A DNA stretch of 64,000 bases from Deinococcus arboris (GCF_009755355.1 NZ_WQLB01000007.1:62001-126000), one strand, 5' to 3'. Shown: positions 33,268-44,635, counted from the stretch's first letter. Translations and numbers: made by a program. The notes: generated by a model from the sequence alone, not told the origin.

Positions 33268-34521
33268 ATGAAGGGCACGGACCATAAGGGGATGCGTCTT
33301 CCTGTCGTGCTGCTGACCGCTGGCCTTCTGGTGGGAGCCGGCGCTTTTGGCGTGAGCCGCTGGCAAGCTGACAAGACCCGGCCCATGCCAGCGGCGCAGA
33401 CGGTAGTTCCACCAGTCACCCCGGCGCCGGTTCCCCCAACCATTGAAGCTCAGCCCGAGGTCACGGTCGATCCAGAGCCGGCCGCTGAACCCGCCCCGGC
33501 CCCCAAGCCTGACCCGGTGCCTGTGCCCAAGCCGGCACCACCGCCAGCTGCCCTTCTGCCGGCCCACGCCAGTGTCAGCGGTATCCGCCACGAATATCAG
33601 CGGCTGAACAACTGCGGGCCCGTGACCATCGGGATGGCCCTGAGCCGTTGGGACAGCACCCTGACCCAGTACGACATTGCCCCCAAGCTCAAGCCCAGCA
33701 AGGGTGACGTGAATACCTCGCCGGACGAACTGGCCGCTTACGCTCGCTCGCAGGGCATGGACGTGCACCTCGCTCGTGGGGGCGACCGCACGATGCTGCG
33801 TACCCTCCTGGCAGCGGGATTTCCAGTCATCGTGGAGACGTGGTTTATAACCCACGACTCGGGTGGGATGGGGCACTACCGCCTGCTGACCGGCTACGAT
33901 GACGCAGCGCAGACCTACAGCGCCCTGGATTCCTACCTGGGACCGCTGAAGATGGACTACGCCAAATTTGACGCCCTGTGGCGTTCGTTTGGCCGCACCT
34001 TTCTGGTGGTGTCGGCCCCGGCCAAAGCAGAGCAGGTGCGGGCCCTGCTGGGCCAGCGCGCCGACCCGGCCGCCGCCAGAGCCGAGACCCTGCGCGTCGC
34101 CCAGGCCGAGGCCACCCGCCTGGGCGACGCGGTGGCGTACCTGAATCTGGGCGAGGCCAAGCTGGCGCTGGGCGATTCGCAGGGCGCGGCGCGCGCCTTT
34201 GATCAGGCGCTGGCGGCCCGCCCCGACCCGGCCCTGGACCCCACGCGCCCCGGTTGGGTGCAGGGGGGCCTGGCCTGGCGGGCGCTGTGGTACACCTTCG
34301 GGCCATTTGAGGCCTACACCCGTACCGGCCAATACGACAAGGTGATGGCGCTGACGGGGGCGGTGCTCCGCTCGGTGCCTACCCATGAGGAAGCGCACTA
34401 CTGGCGGGCGCGGGCCCTGGCAGGCTTGGGCCGCACCGCCCAGGCCCAGGCCGCCTACCGCGAAGCGCTGCGCCTGCGCCCTGGCTACGCCGCCGCCCAG
34501 CAGGAACTGGCCCGGCTGTAG
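33268..34521 (+). CDS. Membrane-anchored C39-like domain protein with TPR repeats
   Basis: A 417-residue protein: one N-terminal membrane segment (VVLLTAGLLVGAGAFG), a Pro-rich linker of about 70 residues, then a papain-like C39 domain whose catalytic region is RLNNCGPVTIGMALSRW (Cys) and later GGMGHYRLLTGYDD (His). Residues 270-417 form TPR-like helices (AVAYLNLGEAKLALGDSQGAARAF and AHYWRARALAGLGRTAQAQ). Such proteins may cleave peptides or bind partners outside the cell. ATG 33268 is chosen; MRLPVV at 33292 is an alternative. A bidirectional terminator follows. Confidence 0.75.
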   Translation: MKGTDHKGMRLPVVLLTAGLLVGAGAFGVSRWQADKTRPMPAAQTVVPPVTPAPVPPTIEAQPEVTVDPEPAAEPAPAPKPDPVPVPKPAPPPAALLPAHASVSGIRHEYQRLNNCGPVTIGMALSRWDSTLTQYDIAPKLKPSKGDVNTSPDELAAYARSQGMDVHLARGGDRTMLRTLLAAGFPVIVETWFITHDSGGMGHYRLLTGYDDAAQTYSALDSYLGPLKMDYAKFDALWRSFGRTFLVVSAPAKAEQVRALLGQRADPAAARAETLRVAQAEATRLGDAVAYLNLGEAKLALGDSQGAARAFDQALAARPDPALDPTRPGWVQGGLAWRALWYTFGPFEAYTRTGQYDKVMALTGAVLRSVPTHEEAHYWRARALAGLGRTAQAQAAYREALRLRPGYAAAQQELARL

Positions 34522-34551
34522 ACCAGAGCCGCCAGAGCCAGATACAAGAAA

Positions 34552-34580
34552 GCCCCCGCCTGACCAACACAGGCGGGGGC
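34552..34580. terminator. Bidirectional terminator
   Basis: GCCCCCGCCTG / CAGGCGGGGGC, 7-base loop, between two convergent genes; CTCTT after it on plus and TTTCTT on minus. Confidence 0.8.
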
Positions 34581-34596
34581 CTCTTCACTGACCACT

Positions 34597-36236
<1,640 letters not shown>

Positions 36237-36240
<4 letters not shown>

Positions 36241-36482
36241 GGGGTCTGGGGTGGCCTCTTGGGAAAATGGTCGGGCACCGGGTCGGCGCCGCCCGGCACG
36301 AAGGGATTACAGCGCGCGATGCGCCACGCGGCCAGCCAGCTGCCCTTGACGGCGCCGTGCCGTTCCAGGGCCTGCGCGGCGTATTCCGAGCAGGTGGGCG
36401 TAAAGCGGCAGGTGGGCGCCGGCTTGCGCGGCGACAGGTGCCGCTGGTAAGCGCGCACCGCCCGCACCAGCCCGCGCTTCAT
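36237..36482 (-). CDS. yidD: Membrane protein insertion efficiency factor YidD
   Basis: An 81-residue amphipathic protein with [20 protein letters not shown] then SEYAAQAL, the YidD signature with three Cys. It assists YidC-dependent insertion. Overlaps both rnpA and yidC by 4 bp. Confidence 0.95.
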
Positions 36483-36916
36483 GCGGGGCCGCCGGGCGTC
36501 ACAGGAGGGGAAGGCACAGGGGCAGATACGCCGCCGGCGCTCCCTGGGTTCCCGCCGCCCTTGCTCCGGCGGCTGGGCGCACGGGCCAGCGCGCGGGCCA
36601 GTGCCTGTTGCAACTCGCCAAACGGCACCTTCAGGACCGCCGGACCGGGCATCAGGATGGCGCGGCAGGCCGGCAGGCCGCCCGGCAGGGTGCGCAGGGC
36701 TTCCCGCACGCGGCGCCGGGCACGGTTGCGGTCCACGGCGCGCTTCAGGGTCTTTTTGGGCACCACGATGCCGATCACGGCGCCTGGGCGCCAGGGCTGC
36801 CCGTGGCGGGGCCGGTATTCGGTGACGCGCAGGGTAAACAGCGGGTCGCGCACCACAGCGCCGTGGGCACGCACCTTGCGAAATTCGCGGTCCCCCCGCA
36901 ATGAATCCAGCGCCAC
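36479..36916 (-). CDS. rnpA: Ribonuclease P protein component
   Basis: A 145-residue basic protein of RNase [14 protein letters not shown] is the RNR signature that contacts the RNA subunit, and [16 protein letters not shown] precedes it. The C-terminal 30 residues form a Pro/Gly-rich tail not seen in most RnpA. GTG 36916 ([15 protein letters not shown]) is taken as start, 76 bp after rpmH. It processes the 5' end of tRNAs with the rnpB RNA. Confidence 0.93.
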   Translation of the reverse strand: MALDSLRGDREFRKVRAHGAVVRDPLFTLRVTEYRPRHGQPWRPGAVIGIVVPKKTLKRAVDRNRARRRVREALRTLPGGLPACRAILMPGPAVLKVPFGELQQALARALARAPSRRSKGGGNPGSAGGVSAPVPSPPVTPGGPA

Positions 36917-36992
36917 CGGACGGCGGGGCCGTGCCTGCGTGGCGCTGGAGGTGGGGGACTGCGAAATGGTGGCCGCTCCCGGTAAAGGGGGC

Positions 36993-37136
<144 letters not shown>

Positions 37137-37479
37137 GGTGCTTCTCCTTGACCACTCGCGGAGCGGGTGCACGGCTCTTCTCAGAACAGAGTCGGCGGCG
37201 TCACGCGAGAGCGCCCCCCTGGGGAGGCAAACTCCGGAAGTGTAGCATGCCGCAGCAGAGGCGGCCAAGAGGTCAGACTGTCCTCAACGGTTGCTGCTTC
37301 CTGTCAGCTCAAGGCCGACACTCAGCCCGTCAGGCCCAGATGGACGCTGCTCTCCCCTGTGAGGCTAGGCAGCGCCTGAGCGCAGATCACTTCGGCTTCC
37401 TCAGGCCAGAGAGGTCAACACGCGCCCCTCCTCCACATCTGCGGCAACAGCCGGAATCCCTCTTCTCTAAGCTGACCGC
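37137..37479. other. Intergenic region between rpmH and comEA
   Basis: 343 bp with the divergent promoters of rpmH (candidate -10 at 37239-37244, minus strand) and comEA. No dnaA gene or cluster of DnaA boxes is visible, although rpmH often lies near the origin. Confidence 0.5.
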
Positions 37480-37860
37480 ATGTCCAGTCTTTCCCTGCCC
37501 TGGTCGCTGCCTCTGGCGGCCGGGGTGCTGCTCACGGCGGCCCTGAGCCTGGGGCCCGTGCTGCTGCCGCGTCCACAGGCGCCAATGGTCACGCGCACGG
37601 CTTTGCCACCCGTGACCGCGCCGCAGAGCACCGAACCGCCCACCTACCCCACCACCACCAGCGTTCAGCCGCTGATTTCGGGCCGGGTCAATCTGAACAC
37701 GGCCTCGCCAGAGCAGTTAGAAGCCCTGCCCAAAGTGGGGCCAGCACTGGCCGGGCGCATTCTGGCGGGGCGGCCCTACCGTTCGCTGGCCGACCTGGAC
37801 GCCGTGAAGGGCATCGGGCCAGCGGCCCTGAAAGCCCTGACGCCCCTGGTGACGTTCTGA
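37480..37860 (+). CDS. comEA: Competence DNA receptor ComEA-like protein
   Basis: A 126-residue protein: N-terminal membrane anchor ([17 protein letters not shown] stretch), a Pro/Thr linker, and a C-terminal helix-hairpin-helix domain [20 protein letters not shown] with a second hairpin [12 protein letters not shown]. ComEA binds incoming double-stranded DNA in natural transformation. comEC follows immediately, its frame opening across the comEA stop. With comEC broken by the transposon, this receptor would lack its usual channel. Confidence 0.88.
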   Translation: MSSLSLPWSLPLAAGVLLTAALSLGPVLLPRPQAPMVTRTALPPVTAPQSTEPPTYPTTTSVQPLISGRVNLNTASPEQLEALPKVGPALAGRILAGRPYRSLADLDAVKGIGPAALKALTPLVTF

Positions 37861-37955
37861 GCGGGGCCACCCTGCCGGCCGCAGCGCGGCCCAGCGCCAG
37901 CGCGCCGTCCCACACGGGCCGACTGGCCTGGCCGCTGCCGGCCCTGCTGGGCGCC

Positions 37956-39569
37956 GTGGGCGGCATTCTGCTGGCCCTGGGCCACGGCTGGGGCGCGGCG
38001 GTGCTGGGCCTGGGCGCTGGGCTGGCGGTCTGGGACGCCCGCCCGCTACTGGCGGGGCTGGCGCTGGTGGGCGGCGCGGCCGGATGGTGGGCCGCCACCA
38101 CGTCCCTGAACCGCCCCGAGCCCCTGACCCCCTGGCTGGGGGCGCAGGTCACGCTGCGCGGCGAGTGGGACGGCCAGTTTCTGACCTTGCAGGCGCCGCG
38201 CGCCCGCGTGGCGCTGGCGCCCAAACCCACCCAGGGGCCGGGGCAACTGGAGGTGGCCGGCCGACTGGTGCTCCCCGAGGGCCGCCACACGCCCGGCGGC
38301 TTTGACCAGGCAGCGTGGCTGCGCTCTCAGGGCGGCCTGTTTGTGCCCGCCCCCGGCGCGGTGCTGGTGGCAGCCAGGGTGCAGCGGCACGTCCCGGAAG
38401 GCGGCCTGCGCGGCTGGTTTCGCCGGGGGCTGACAGCGGGCCTCTCGGGGCAGCAGGCCGCCCTGATGCAGGCAGTGGAACTGGGCGACCGGGGCGACAT
38501 CGGCCGCGAGAGCTTTGGAGACGGCACAGAAGTCAGGAACGCCTTTAACCGTGCGGGGCTGGCACACCTGATGGCGCTGTCGGGACAGAACGTCGCCCTG
38601 ATTACCGGGGTCCTGGTCTGGCTGCTGATTCGCGCGGGCGCCGCTCCTGCGTGGCGTTACGGTCTGCCCGCCGCGCTGCTGGCGCCCTACCTGCTGCTGC
38701 TGGTGCAGCCGTCGCCCAGCATCACGCGGGCGGTCATCATGGGCGCGGCGGTGCTGCTGGGCCTGGCCGCCGGGCGCGGACGGCCCGACCCCCTGGCCCT
38801 GATCTCGCTGGCGGCGCTGGCCTGCTTGCTGCTGTTTCCGCTGTGGCTGCTGGACGTGGGCTTTCAGCTGTCGTTTCTGGCGGTGCTGGCCCTGACCCAG
38901 ACCGAGCGTGTGGCCGCCCGCCTGCCCACGCGCTGGCCCCGCTGGCTGAAACTGGCGCTGGTCGCCACGGTTCTGGCCGAGCTGGGCACCCTGCCGGTGG
39001 TGGCCGGCACCTTCGGGCAGATTCCGGTGGTGGGCCTGCCCGCCAATCTGGTGGCCGGGGCCATCATGGCGGCGCTGGTGCCGCTGGGCTTTCTGGCCGG
39101 GCTGCTGGGGCCGCTGGCTGCGCCCATCAACCTGCTGACGGGACCCCTGGCCTCGGCGCTGCTGGCGGTGGCCGAAACCTTCGGCCGCGCGCCCGTGCTG
39201 ACCTGGGGCACTATCGGCGCGGCGGGGGTGGTGGCTTACGCAACCGCACTGGGGGCCGGTTGGCTGTGGCTGATGAACCGCGTTCGGCTTGAGGTGGCGC
39301 TGGGCACTGTCCTTGCCGGCCTGCTGCTGACCGCCCTGCCGGGCTGGCTGGCTCCGGCGCGCGAGGTGGTGTATCTGGATGTCGGGCAGGGCGACAGCAC
39401 CCTCATTCGCCTGCCGGGCCTGACCATGCTGATTGACGCGGGCGGTTCGGTGGGCAGCGACTACGATGTGGGCGGCCGCACCGTCGTGCCGGCCCTGCGG
39501 GCGCTGGGGGTCCGCAAGATTGACGTGCTGGTCGCTTCGCACGCCGACACTGACCATATCGAATGTTAA
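37956..39569 (+). pseudogene. comEC: comEC, 5' part (interrupted by Tn7-like element)
   Basis: 537 codons of the competence DNA channel. After the N-terminal helices and OB-like segment comes the ComEC core ([20 protein letters not shown], typical ALSGLHV region) with many TM helices, then the start of the metallo-beta-lactamase domain: [18 protein letters not shown] and [13 protein letters not shown]. At 39564 the transposon adds only TGT TAA, so the frame ends one codon into the element. The missing third of the protein lies at 50554-51075. Start GTG 37956 is the first usable codon I see, but the N-terminal helix seems to begin earlier, perhaps at a CTG. DNA uptake should be lost or impaired unless the channel part works alone. 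Confidence 0.9.
39559..39563 (+). repeat. Target site duplication, left copy
   Basis: TCGAA, identical to 50549-50553; 5 bp is the duplication length of Tn7 and Tn5053 relatives. The base before it (A) is also shared, so six bases match. Confidence 0.85.
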
Positions 39570-39582
39570 TCCTCTCGCTCGC

Positions 39583-39627
39583 TGCGAACAAACAATGTTC
39601 AGTGCGACTCTAGAGATTTCTGCGACT
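39583..39627 (+). repeat. Left-end TnsB-type binding repeats (three)
   Basis: TGCGAAC (39583-39589), TGCGACT (39603-39609) and TGCGACT (39621-39627), spaced 20 and 18 bp. The first lies 19 bp from the tip, the same offset as at the right end. Expected targets of the transposase TnsB. Confidence 0.8.
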
Positions 39628-39646
39628 GACTGTTAAAGTTAGCTGA

Positions 39647-41476
39647 ATGGGATCTGAGCAGCTGCCCGCCATCGACGTTCTTGAACAGGGCATGTGGCAA
39701 GTTGTAGCGGTGTTGGGCGTTTCCAAAACTACGAATGGAAAACGACAACTCGTGGTCATTTTCAAAAATCTAGATGCCGGTCAAACAAACCCGACCAAGC
39801 TGATCTACCTGCCAATCGAGATGCTGCCATTATTGTGGGCGGGAGCCACTTTCAAAAATGGCATTTTGCAACGTCCTGATGGCGCATCCGAAATTTACAA
39901 GACTCGCATCTTACCGAGAAGCGAGAACATTATTGACTACAGGGATCGGATACGTATTAAGCAGTACAGAAAGGACATTACACTTAGTGCTCATCCAGTC
40001 GATAACAAAACCGTTCAAATCATATCTAAATATGTTCAACCCGATAAACATCATACATTAGCCAAATATGTAAAATATGCATACTATAGAAATGGCTTTG
40101 ACATTTATATTATACCCATTATGGAGATAATCAGATATCACTACGCTCTGTTTTGCTCATCTCGACTTATTAATGATATCTTCTCGGGTAAATTAGAGAG
40201 TGAAGATTCCCTAAATAGCTTTATAAATACCCGACGTTCCTTTTCTAAAGATAACGAGGCATTTTTAGTTTTGCGGAAGGAGTATACGGATTCAGATCGC
40301 TTAATTTTAGGTCTTTTTTACAAAAGTCAAAGGCACTCCTATTTTTTGCAAGCCATCAATATTTCAGCGTCCCTCAGAGATGGTCAAAGCGCTGGCGACT
40401 TTTTTGTTTGTCCATATGTTAAATTTCCCTTCACAAGAAGGACAAACCTAACTTTTCAAGGAACGTCTAGCATTCATAAGGCATCCAATTATCACTTCAA
40501 GATTCACTGGGTAGAGAGAATTCTCTACTCTCAATTTCGCCTACCCTTCGAGCGTCTTGAGTATGACCGTGATAACACCAGCTTAAGACGGTCAAATGTA
40601 GCAAATGATCGAGTCCTTCCTATCGGATGGCAACAACGTCAAATTCAGGGGCGGCTTAGAAAGCCCAAAAGGCTCATTACAAATCAGATTCGGCGACCGC
40701 GCAAAGGTATTCAACCTTTGCGCCATTTCTTTGAATCTCCTCTTTCAAATCTCCTTGCACAACTTAAAGGTGGAAAGGTCACTGAGGGAGAACCGGTTAG
40801 CCAAAGCGGTGGAGAATCTACACCCATCCCTGTTGAAGAATTAACGGTCCAACCCCCACAGCAGCATGAGGAGGGAGATCTCGGTCAAATCCAGCTCGGG
40901 CCTGACCTCTCTCCACCATTGCCCATCAGACCGCCAGTGGGGTTTGACGATCTTACAAAAGCCCTTCAGGAACTCCAGGACAAAGGAGAGATTGATCGTT
41001 ATGAAGCAGCGGTACCAGAAAATCCATTCGCTCTGACTAATTATAGTGATGACACTACGAGCTGGCTGAAGATCAACGAGACAACATCGAGATCTGGTGT
41101 GCTCTTTCATATCGTTGTAGGCACACTCCACTTTTATATTTATGACATCGAGCGGAATCAAGACAGCACTTCCGTTGCGGTTATTCGGCGACCGAATGCC
41201 CAGGAAATTGATATAGAAGGAATAGAGAGCATATTGAAAGAAGGTATTCGAATCAGAGGTAGGTGGCAGGCTCGAAGTGAAAAGAATCGTCCACGGCTTG
41301 ATACATTTGCCATGTCAGCGATTGGACATGCTTACACAAGCTCGAAAACATACGGGGCCGCCCTTCTTAGGGCGGCCCACCTTGGTCTTCTAAAACCAAA
41401 CACAGTACCTGCGGAATCTGAAATTAGAGCTGATTTAGCCACCAATGACGTAGAGGATGACGGGCAGATGGACTGA
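39647..41476 (+). CDS. Large transposon-end protein, possible divergent TnsE
   Basis: A 609-residue protein starting only 83 bp from the left tip. I see short resemblances to Tn7 TnsE in matching order: QVVAVLGV near the N-terminus against QVVHIGHL of TnsE, YIIPIMEIIRYHYALFCSSR against the TnsE segment YHIPQLELARSLF, and a C-terminal region from FDDLTKALQEL to an ending IRGRWQARSEKNRPRL, like the TnsE C-terminal DNA-binding domain. TnsE directs Tn7 to replicating or conjugating DNA via the beta clamp. The match is from memory and weak, so unknown cargo is the alternative. Codon use is extremely AT-rich compared with tnsABC. A TAAAGT box ends 7 nt before ATG, so it may be leaderless and under TnsB-site control. 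It is convergent with, and overlaps by 53 bp, the PIN gene. Confidence 0.5.
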   Translation: MGSEQLPAIDVLEQGMWQVVAVLGVSKTTNGKRQLVVIFKNLDAGQTNPTKLIYLPIEMLPLLWAGATFKNGILQRPDGASEIYKTRILPRSENIIDYRDRIRIKQYRKDITLSAHPVDNKTVQIISKYVQPDKHHTLAKYVKYAYYRNGFDIYIIPIMEIIRYHYALFCSSRLINDIFSGKLESEDSLNSFINTRRSFSKDNEAFLVLRKEYTDSDRLILGLFYKSQRHSYFLQAINISASLRDGQSAGDFFVCPYVKFPFTRRTNLTFQGTSSIHKASNYHFKIHWVERILYSQFRLPFERLEYDRDNTSLRRSNVANDRVLPIGWQQRQIQGRLRKPKRLITNQIRRPRKGIQPLRHFFESPLSNLLAQLKGGKVTEGEPVSQSGGESTPIPVEELTVQPPQQHEEGDLGQIQLGPDLSPPLPIRPPVGFDDLTKALQELQDKGEIDRYEAAVPENPFALTNYSDDTTSWLKINETTSRSGVLFHIVVGTLHFYIYDIERNQDSTSVAVIRRPNAQEIDIEGIESILKEGIRIRGRWQARSEKNRPRLDTFAMSAIGHAYTSSKTYGAALLRAAHLGLLKPNTVPAESEIRADLATNDVEDDGQMD

Positions 41477-41942
41477 AAAAAGAGGCAGAGTGATGAACTG
41501 TTGCAACCAGTTCTTCTTGTGTTAAGACCTGATTGTCATGCCATTCCTTAAGCACGCCCACGCTGGTCGTCGTCATAAGCTTTGGCATTTCTTTTGCCAG
41601 AATTGACAATATTTTCTGACTATCACTTATCAGTCGACTCTGCTGTTGCTGCGCTAAAATGGCGCAACAAACAGATACAGTCGAGAGTGTTGGATAGAGT
41701 CGGCAGTACACATCAACATGATGACAAGGCTCAATAGGCACTTGACGAATCTGTCCTTCATCTAAGAGTTTGACCAAGCCAGCTTGAAGCTCAGCAATCA
41801 TCCGACTTTCGGAATAGCGCAAAACCTCTTGTGTAACTTCTGGTATCACCGTGATTTGCAGATGTCCCCGCTCTATGATTCTCGGCAGGCAGTCTACAGC
41901 CAATAGATTCATCAACGAAAGCGTATCGGGCGTCATCTGCAT
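41424..41942 (-). CDS. PIN-like domain protein
   Basis: A 172-residue protein with the outline of a PIN nuclease: an N-terminal Asp (DTLSLMNLLAVD), an acidic strand end (EVTQEVLRYSES), LISDSQKILSILAKE near the usual DxxL position, and TTSVGVLKEW at the place of the family's G-T-x-G-x-L. The third acidic site, usually DxGE, reads STVSV here, so the active site may be incomplete. PIN proteins cut RNA as toxins or effectors. It begins 9 bp after the XRE/ImmA gene, which suggests a linked pair, and closes the cargo operon. Confidence 0.6.
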   Translation of the reverse strand: MQMTPDTLSLMNLLAVDCLPRIIERGHLQITVIPEVTQEVLRYSESRMIAELQAGLVKLLDEGQIRQVPIEPCHHVDVYCRLYPTLSTVSVCCAILAQQQQSRLISDSQKILSILAKEMPKLMTTTSVGVLKEWHDNQVLTQEELVATVHHSASFFSPSARHPLRHWWLNQL

Positions 41943-41951
41943 AGTCAGTCT

Positions 41952-43226
41952 CTAATGAATTCTCCAATTCACACGCTCTTGGTAACCTTCGAAATCCAAG
42001 TTAACCAAGCTACCATCTTCTCTAATATGGGGCACTTGAGTGTATCGAGCGACGACATTGGCAATCTCCCCCTGGTTAATACCCTTCAGATAACGCGTGG
42101 TGATCTCCTCAGGTTCTAGCAAATCCTGCTCATAAGCTTCGACGAGATAACGTTTGTAGCGCTCGGGGTATCGGGCCAGAATTTTGTCCAAATAGGTCGG
42201 TTCTCCAGAAGTCGTCAGACCAAGTGCTTCTTTCGTCTTTTTTACCACTTTTTGAGACGTCAACCGTTTGACTTCGCTATGTGGTAGATATTCCAGATCG
42301 ACCAATCGCCGGAGAAAAGCCTCGAAGGACACACTGTACTGATGCGCCATAGCGACGAGATCTCTCACACTGGGCGGTTGGTCGTTGTTGCTTTCCAAGA
42401 AATCGTACACGAGTTTCTGCACGCCAGCCTCTGGAAGTGTGAAATTCATGCCGAAAGCTCCTGCAAATTGCTCGGCTGGGTTGCCATGTGGCCGGCTCGT
42501 CAAGACCTGAATCTGCACATTATGTGCAGATGTCAACAAATGTCCAGTTTCATGGGCCGCTGTCTGCAATTGACGCTCAATCGGATGATCTTCATTTATA
42601 GCGATACACCCACCCAAACCCGAGGCATAGCCATAAAATCCAGAGACCCCTCGCGGCAATGAGAATCGAAAGACCCGCACACCGTACTCTTCCTCCAACA
42701 AAGAAAAAAGCTGAGGGATTGGTTCATCCCCGAGGTGCAAGCGTTGACGTTCTTGCCGAGCAATCAGGGCTGCATATTTTTTTAAATCTCGATGTCCCTC
42801 AAGAGGATATTGTGTGTGAACTTTAAAAATATGCTTCTTGCCGACCATCTGTTCAAGTTCAAGATAAGCAATGGCCATGTCTTGCAAAGTCTTAATAGCC
42901 ATATCAAGCTCATCCTGTTCTTGCCCCAATCCCAGATCTTGGACCTGCAATGTTCTTCGGAACTGAACGATCAGATCTGTGTCTCCTGGTGGCAGCGCTA
43001 CCAAACTATATGGATCCGTGTCATACAGTTTCGACAGGATCAACAGTTCGTGAGCAGAGATTGGCCGCTGCCCCTTCTCAATGTTGATAAAGGTGGGACG
43101 AGACATTCCCAACGCTTCAGCAGACTGTTGCTGCACCAGTTTGCGAGCTGTTCGGGCCTGGACCAAGCGCCGAGCAAGTTCCTGTGAATCGATCTGCTGG
43201 AGAAGGACTTCAAGATTCGGTTTCAT
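41952..43226 (-). CDS. XRE-HTH and ImmA/IrrE-type metalloprotease fusion
   Basis: A 424-residue two-domain protein. Residues 15-70 are an XRE helix-turn-helix (ARTARKLVQQQSAEALGMSR then PTFINIEKGQRPIS). Residues 155-290 are an ImmA/IrrE peptidase with AAHETGHLLTSAH (zinc motif H225-E226-x2-H229). The C-terminal 130 residues are helical and unassigned. Relatives bind operators and are cleaved or cleave repressors on a stress signal; ImmA releases ICEBs1, and IrrE/PprI cleaves DdrO in Deinococcus. So it may both repress and derepress this cargo. ATG 43226 has an AAAGGAAG Shine-Dalgarno; a longer frame to 43283 overlaps the upstream gene. 14 bp separate it from the QueC-like stop. Confidence 0.85.
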   Translation of the reverse strand: MKPNLEVLLQQIDSQELARRLVQARTARKLVQQQSAEALGMSRPTFINIEKGQRPISAHELLILSKLYDTDPYSLVALPPGDTDLIVQFRRTLQVQDLGLGQEQDELDMAIKTLQDMAIAYLELEQMVGKKHIFKVHTQYPLEGHRDLKKYAALIARQERQRLHLGDEPIPQLFSLLEEEYGVRVFRFSLPRGVSGFYGYASGLGGCIAINEDHPIERQLQTAAHETGHLLTSAHNVQIQVLTSRPHGNPAEQFAGAFGMNFTLPEAGVQKLVYDFLESNNDQPPSVRDLVAMAHQYSVSFEAFLRRLVDLEYLPHSEVKRLTSQKVVKKTKEALGLTTSGEPTYLDKILARYPERYKRYLVEAYEQDLLEPEEITTRYLKGINQGEIANVVARYTQVPHIREDGSLVNLDFEGYQERVNWRIH

Positions 43227-43240
43227 ACACTTCCTTTGAC

Positions 43241-44635
43241 CTATGCCCACACTGTGGGCGTGCCCTGCTGAACACGTCGCCATTCCGAGGCGTACATCCG
43301 GTATAGACCCACCAAGCCGGTTTCAACGTTTGCTGGGGTATGCCCCAGCAAACGCAAGCCGTCGTAGGCGTACCGCAAGTCAGGGTTGAGCCGCAGCAAA
43401 CGAACGAGTGCCTGCTCATCGGTCTGCACCGCAACGCGCAGCGCCTCTGCTTGATGGGCCATGAGGTTCAACCATTGACGGTTTTCTTTTGGCAACGTGT
43501 CCATAGGTTGGGTATAGCTGGAATCCACGACCCCTGCGGCTTGAAAAGAGATCTGTCTCAGCACACAGGAAGTGCATTCACCGCAGTGAATGCCTTGTAC
43601 ACCCGTATGAGGTTTAGGGCCAATCCCACGACTCGGCGTCCGTTCACAAGACAAGGTCTCTTTCAGAATAGAGCCGAACTGATACTGGGCGGCTTGGGCC
43701 ACCATCTGGCCTTTAGTCACGAACCAGAAGGGATTATCAATTTGGAAAGGATTTTCGAAGAGCTCTGTCAAGAACTCACTCATCATGAAAATAAAGCGTG
43801 GATGCATTGAGCGCGTGTGATCCGCCCCAATAGATGCGCGCGAGTAAGGCAGATTGATAGCCCCTACACCATTCTCGAAGACCTGTAAACCTGTTCCACC
43901 TGAACTCGCAGCCACCACGGCACCAAGAGAAATGAATAGAAACCCACGTGTTCTCTGTGAATATTCCTCGCGCAGTTTTTTCGTGCCTTCAAGATTTAGC
44001 AGACTCCGCACTACATTATGTCGAACCGAAGTCTCGAAGGTCAAACCCAAGGGTCGTTTCCCCCCTTGATCTTGTAAGGCCTCGCCAATTTGTTTAAATG
44101 CCAGATCCTGCTGGTGCTTCAAATGATTCCCACTCGCCGCAATCAGCACTTGCGTTGTCTGCGGATCACGCACACCGTTGAGAAGAACGCCGATCGTTGA
44201 ATCAGCACCACCGCTGTACAAAGCGTAAGACAGGGTCGTATTGATTTGACGCGAAGCAATGAGCGCCTCCGGTTGACTATTGAAAGAGACTGCGGGAGAG
44301 ACCCGGTCTACAAATGTGAATGTCCACTGATCCTGGGTCAGGAATTCTAGAGCGTTGCGCAAGCGTGATTGGACTCGTACGTTTTGCCACCGGTGTGGTT
44401 CCCGCACCGGGATAATTAAATGAAGCTCACGTTCAGTTGTATGTTCATCATCGCGGTGGCGACGAACGAAACGGTCTGCCACGTAACAGGCCCGCGAGAC
44501 ATCAACAAGGTCTTCATGGTAAGGTCGCAGCTGACACTGGGGCAAGACCTTATTCAATGTGGTAGGCATTTTCAAAAGATCAATGAGATGACGTCCATTA
44601 CGGCGCTGGCTGAAGTCAAGAACGGCTGATTTCAT
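43241..44635 (-). CDS. QueC-like PP-loop ATPase, long form (defence-type)
   Basis: A 464-residue protein, twice the length of housekeeping QueC. LSYALYSGGADSTIGVLL has the PP-loop SGGxDS (residues 141-146) that adenylates substrates. Cys 330, 351, 354 and 357 (HCGECTSCVLRQ) form the QueC zinc site. FENGVGAINLPYSR is also QueC-like. The N-terminal 130 residues have no QueC counterpart. QueC makes the nitrile of 7-cyano-7-deazaguanine; long QueC-like proteins occur in the Qat anti-phage system (QatC) and in type IV CBASS. No queD, queE, queF, qatA, qatB or qatD gene is near. It overlaps the 207-aa gene by 4 bp, so the two products are likely partners. Confidence 0.8.
   Translation of the reverse strand: MKSAVLDFSQRRNGRHLIDLLKMPTTLNKVLPQCQLRPYHEDLVDVSRACYVADRFVRRHRDDEHTTERELHLIIPVREPHRWQNVRVQSRLRNALEFLTQDQWTFTFVDRVSPAVSFNSQPEALIASRQINTTLSYALYSGGADSTIGVLLNGVRDPQTTQVLIAASGNHLKHQQDLAFKQIGEALQDQGGKRPLGLTFETSVRHNVVRSLLNLEGTKKLREEYSQRTRGFLFISLGAVVAASSGGTGLQVFENGVGAINLPYSRASIGADHTRSMHPRFIFMMSEFLTELFENPFQIDNPFWFVTKGQMVAQAAQYQFGSILKETLSCERTPSRGIGPKPHTGVQGIHCGECTSCVLRQISFQAAGVVDSSYTQPMDTLPKENRQWLNLMAHQAEALRVAVQTDEQALVRLLRLNPDLRYAYDGLRLLGHTPANVETGLVGLYRMYASEWRRVQQGTPTVWA

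Noticed and set aside
37137..37479. Replication origin next to rpmH
   Set aside because: No dnaA or dnaN gene and no cluster of DnaA boxes seen.
38046..39557. 503-codon open frame antisense to comEC
   Set aside because: Low-complexity Gln/Gly/Arg/His composition and exact overlay on comEC codons show it is a shadow.
39558..39563. Six-base target duplication ATCGAA
   Set aside because: The sixth shared base can be chance; 5 bp fits the family and gives TG...CA element ends.
43241..44635. Housekeeping queuosine gene queC
   Set aside because: Twice the normal length, sits in transposon cargo, and no queD/E/F nearby.
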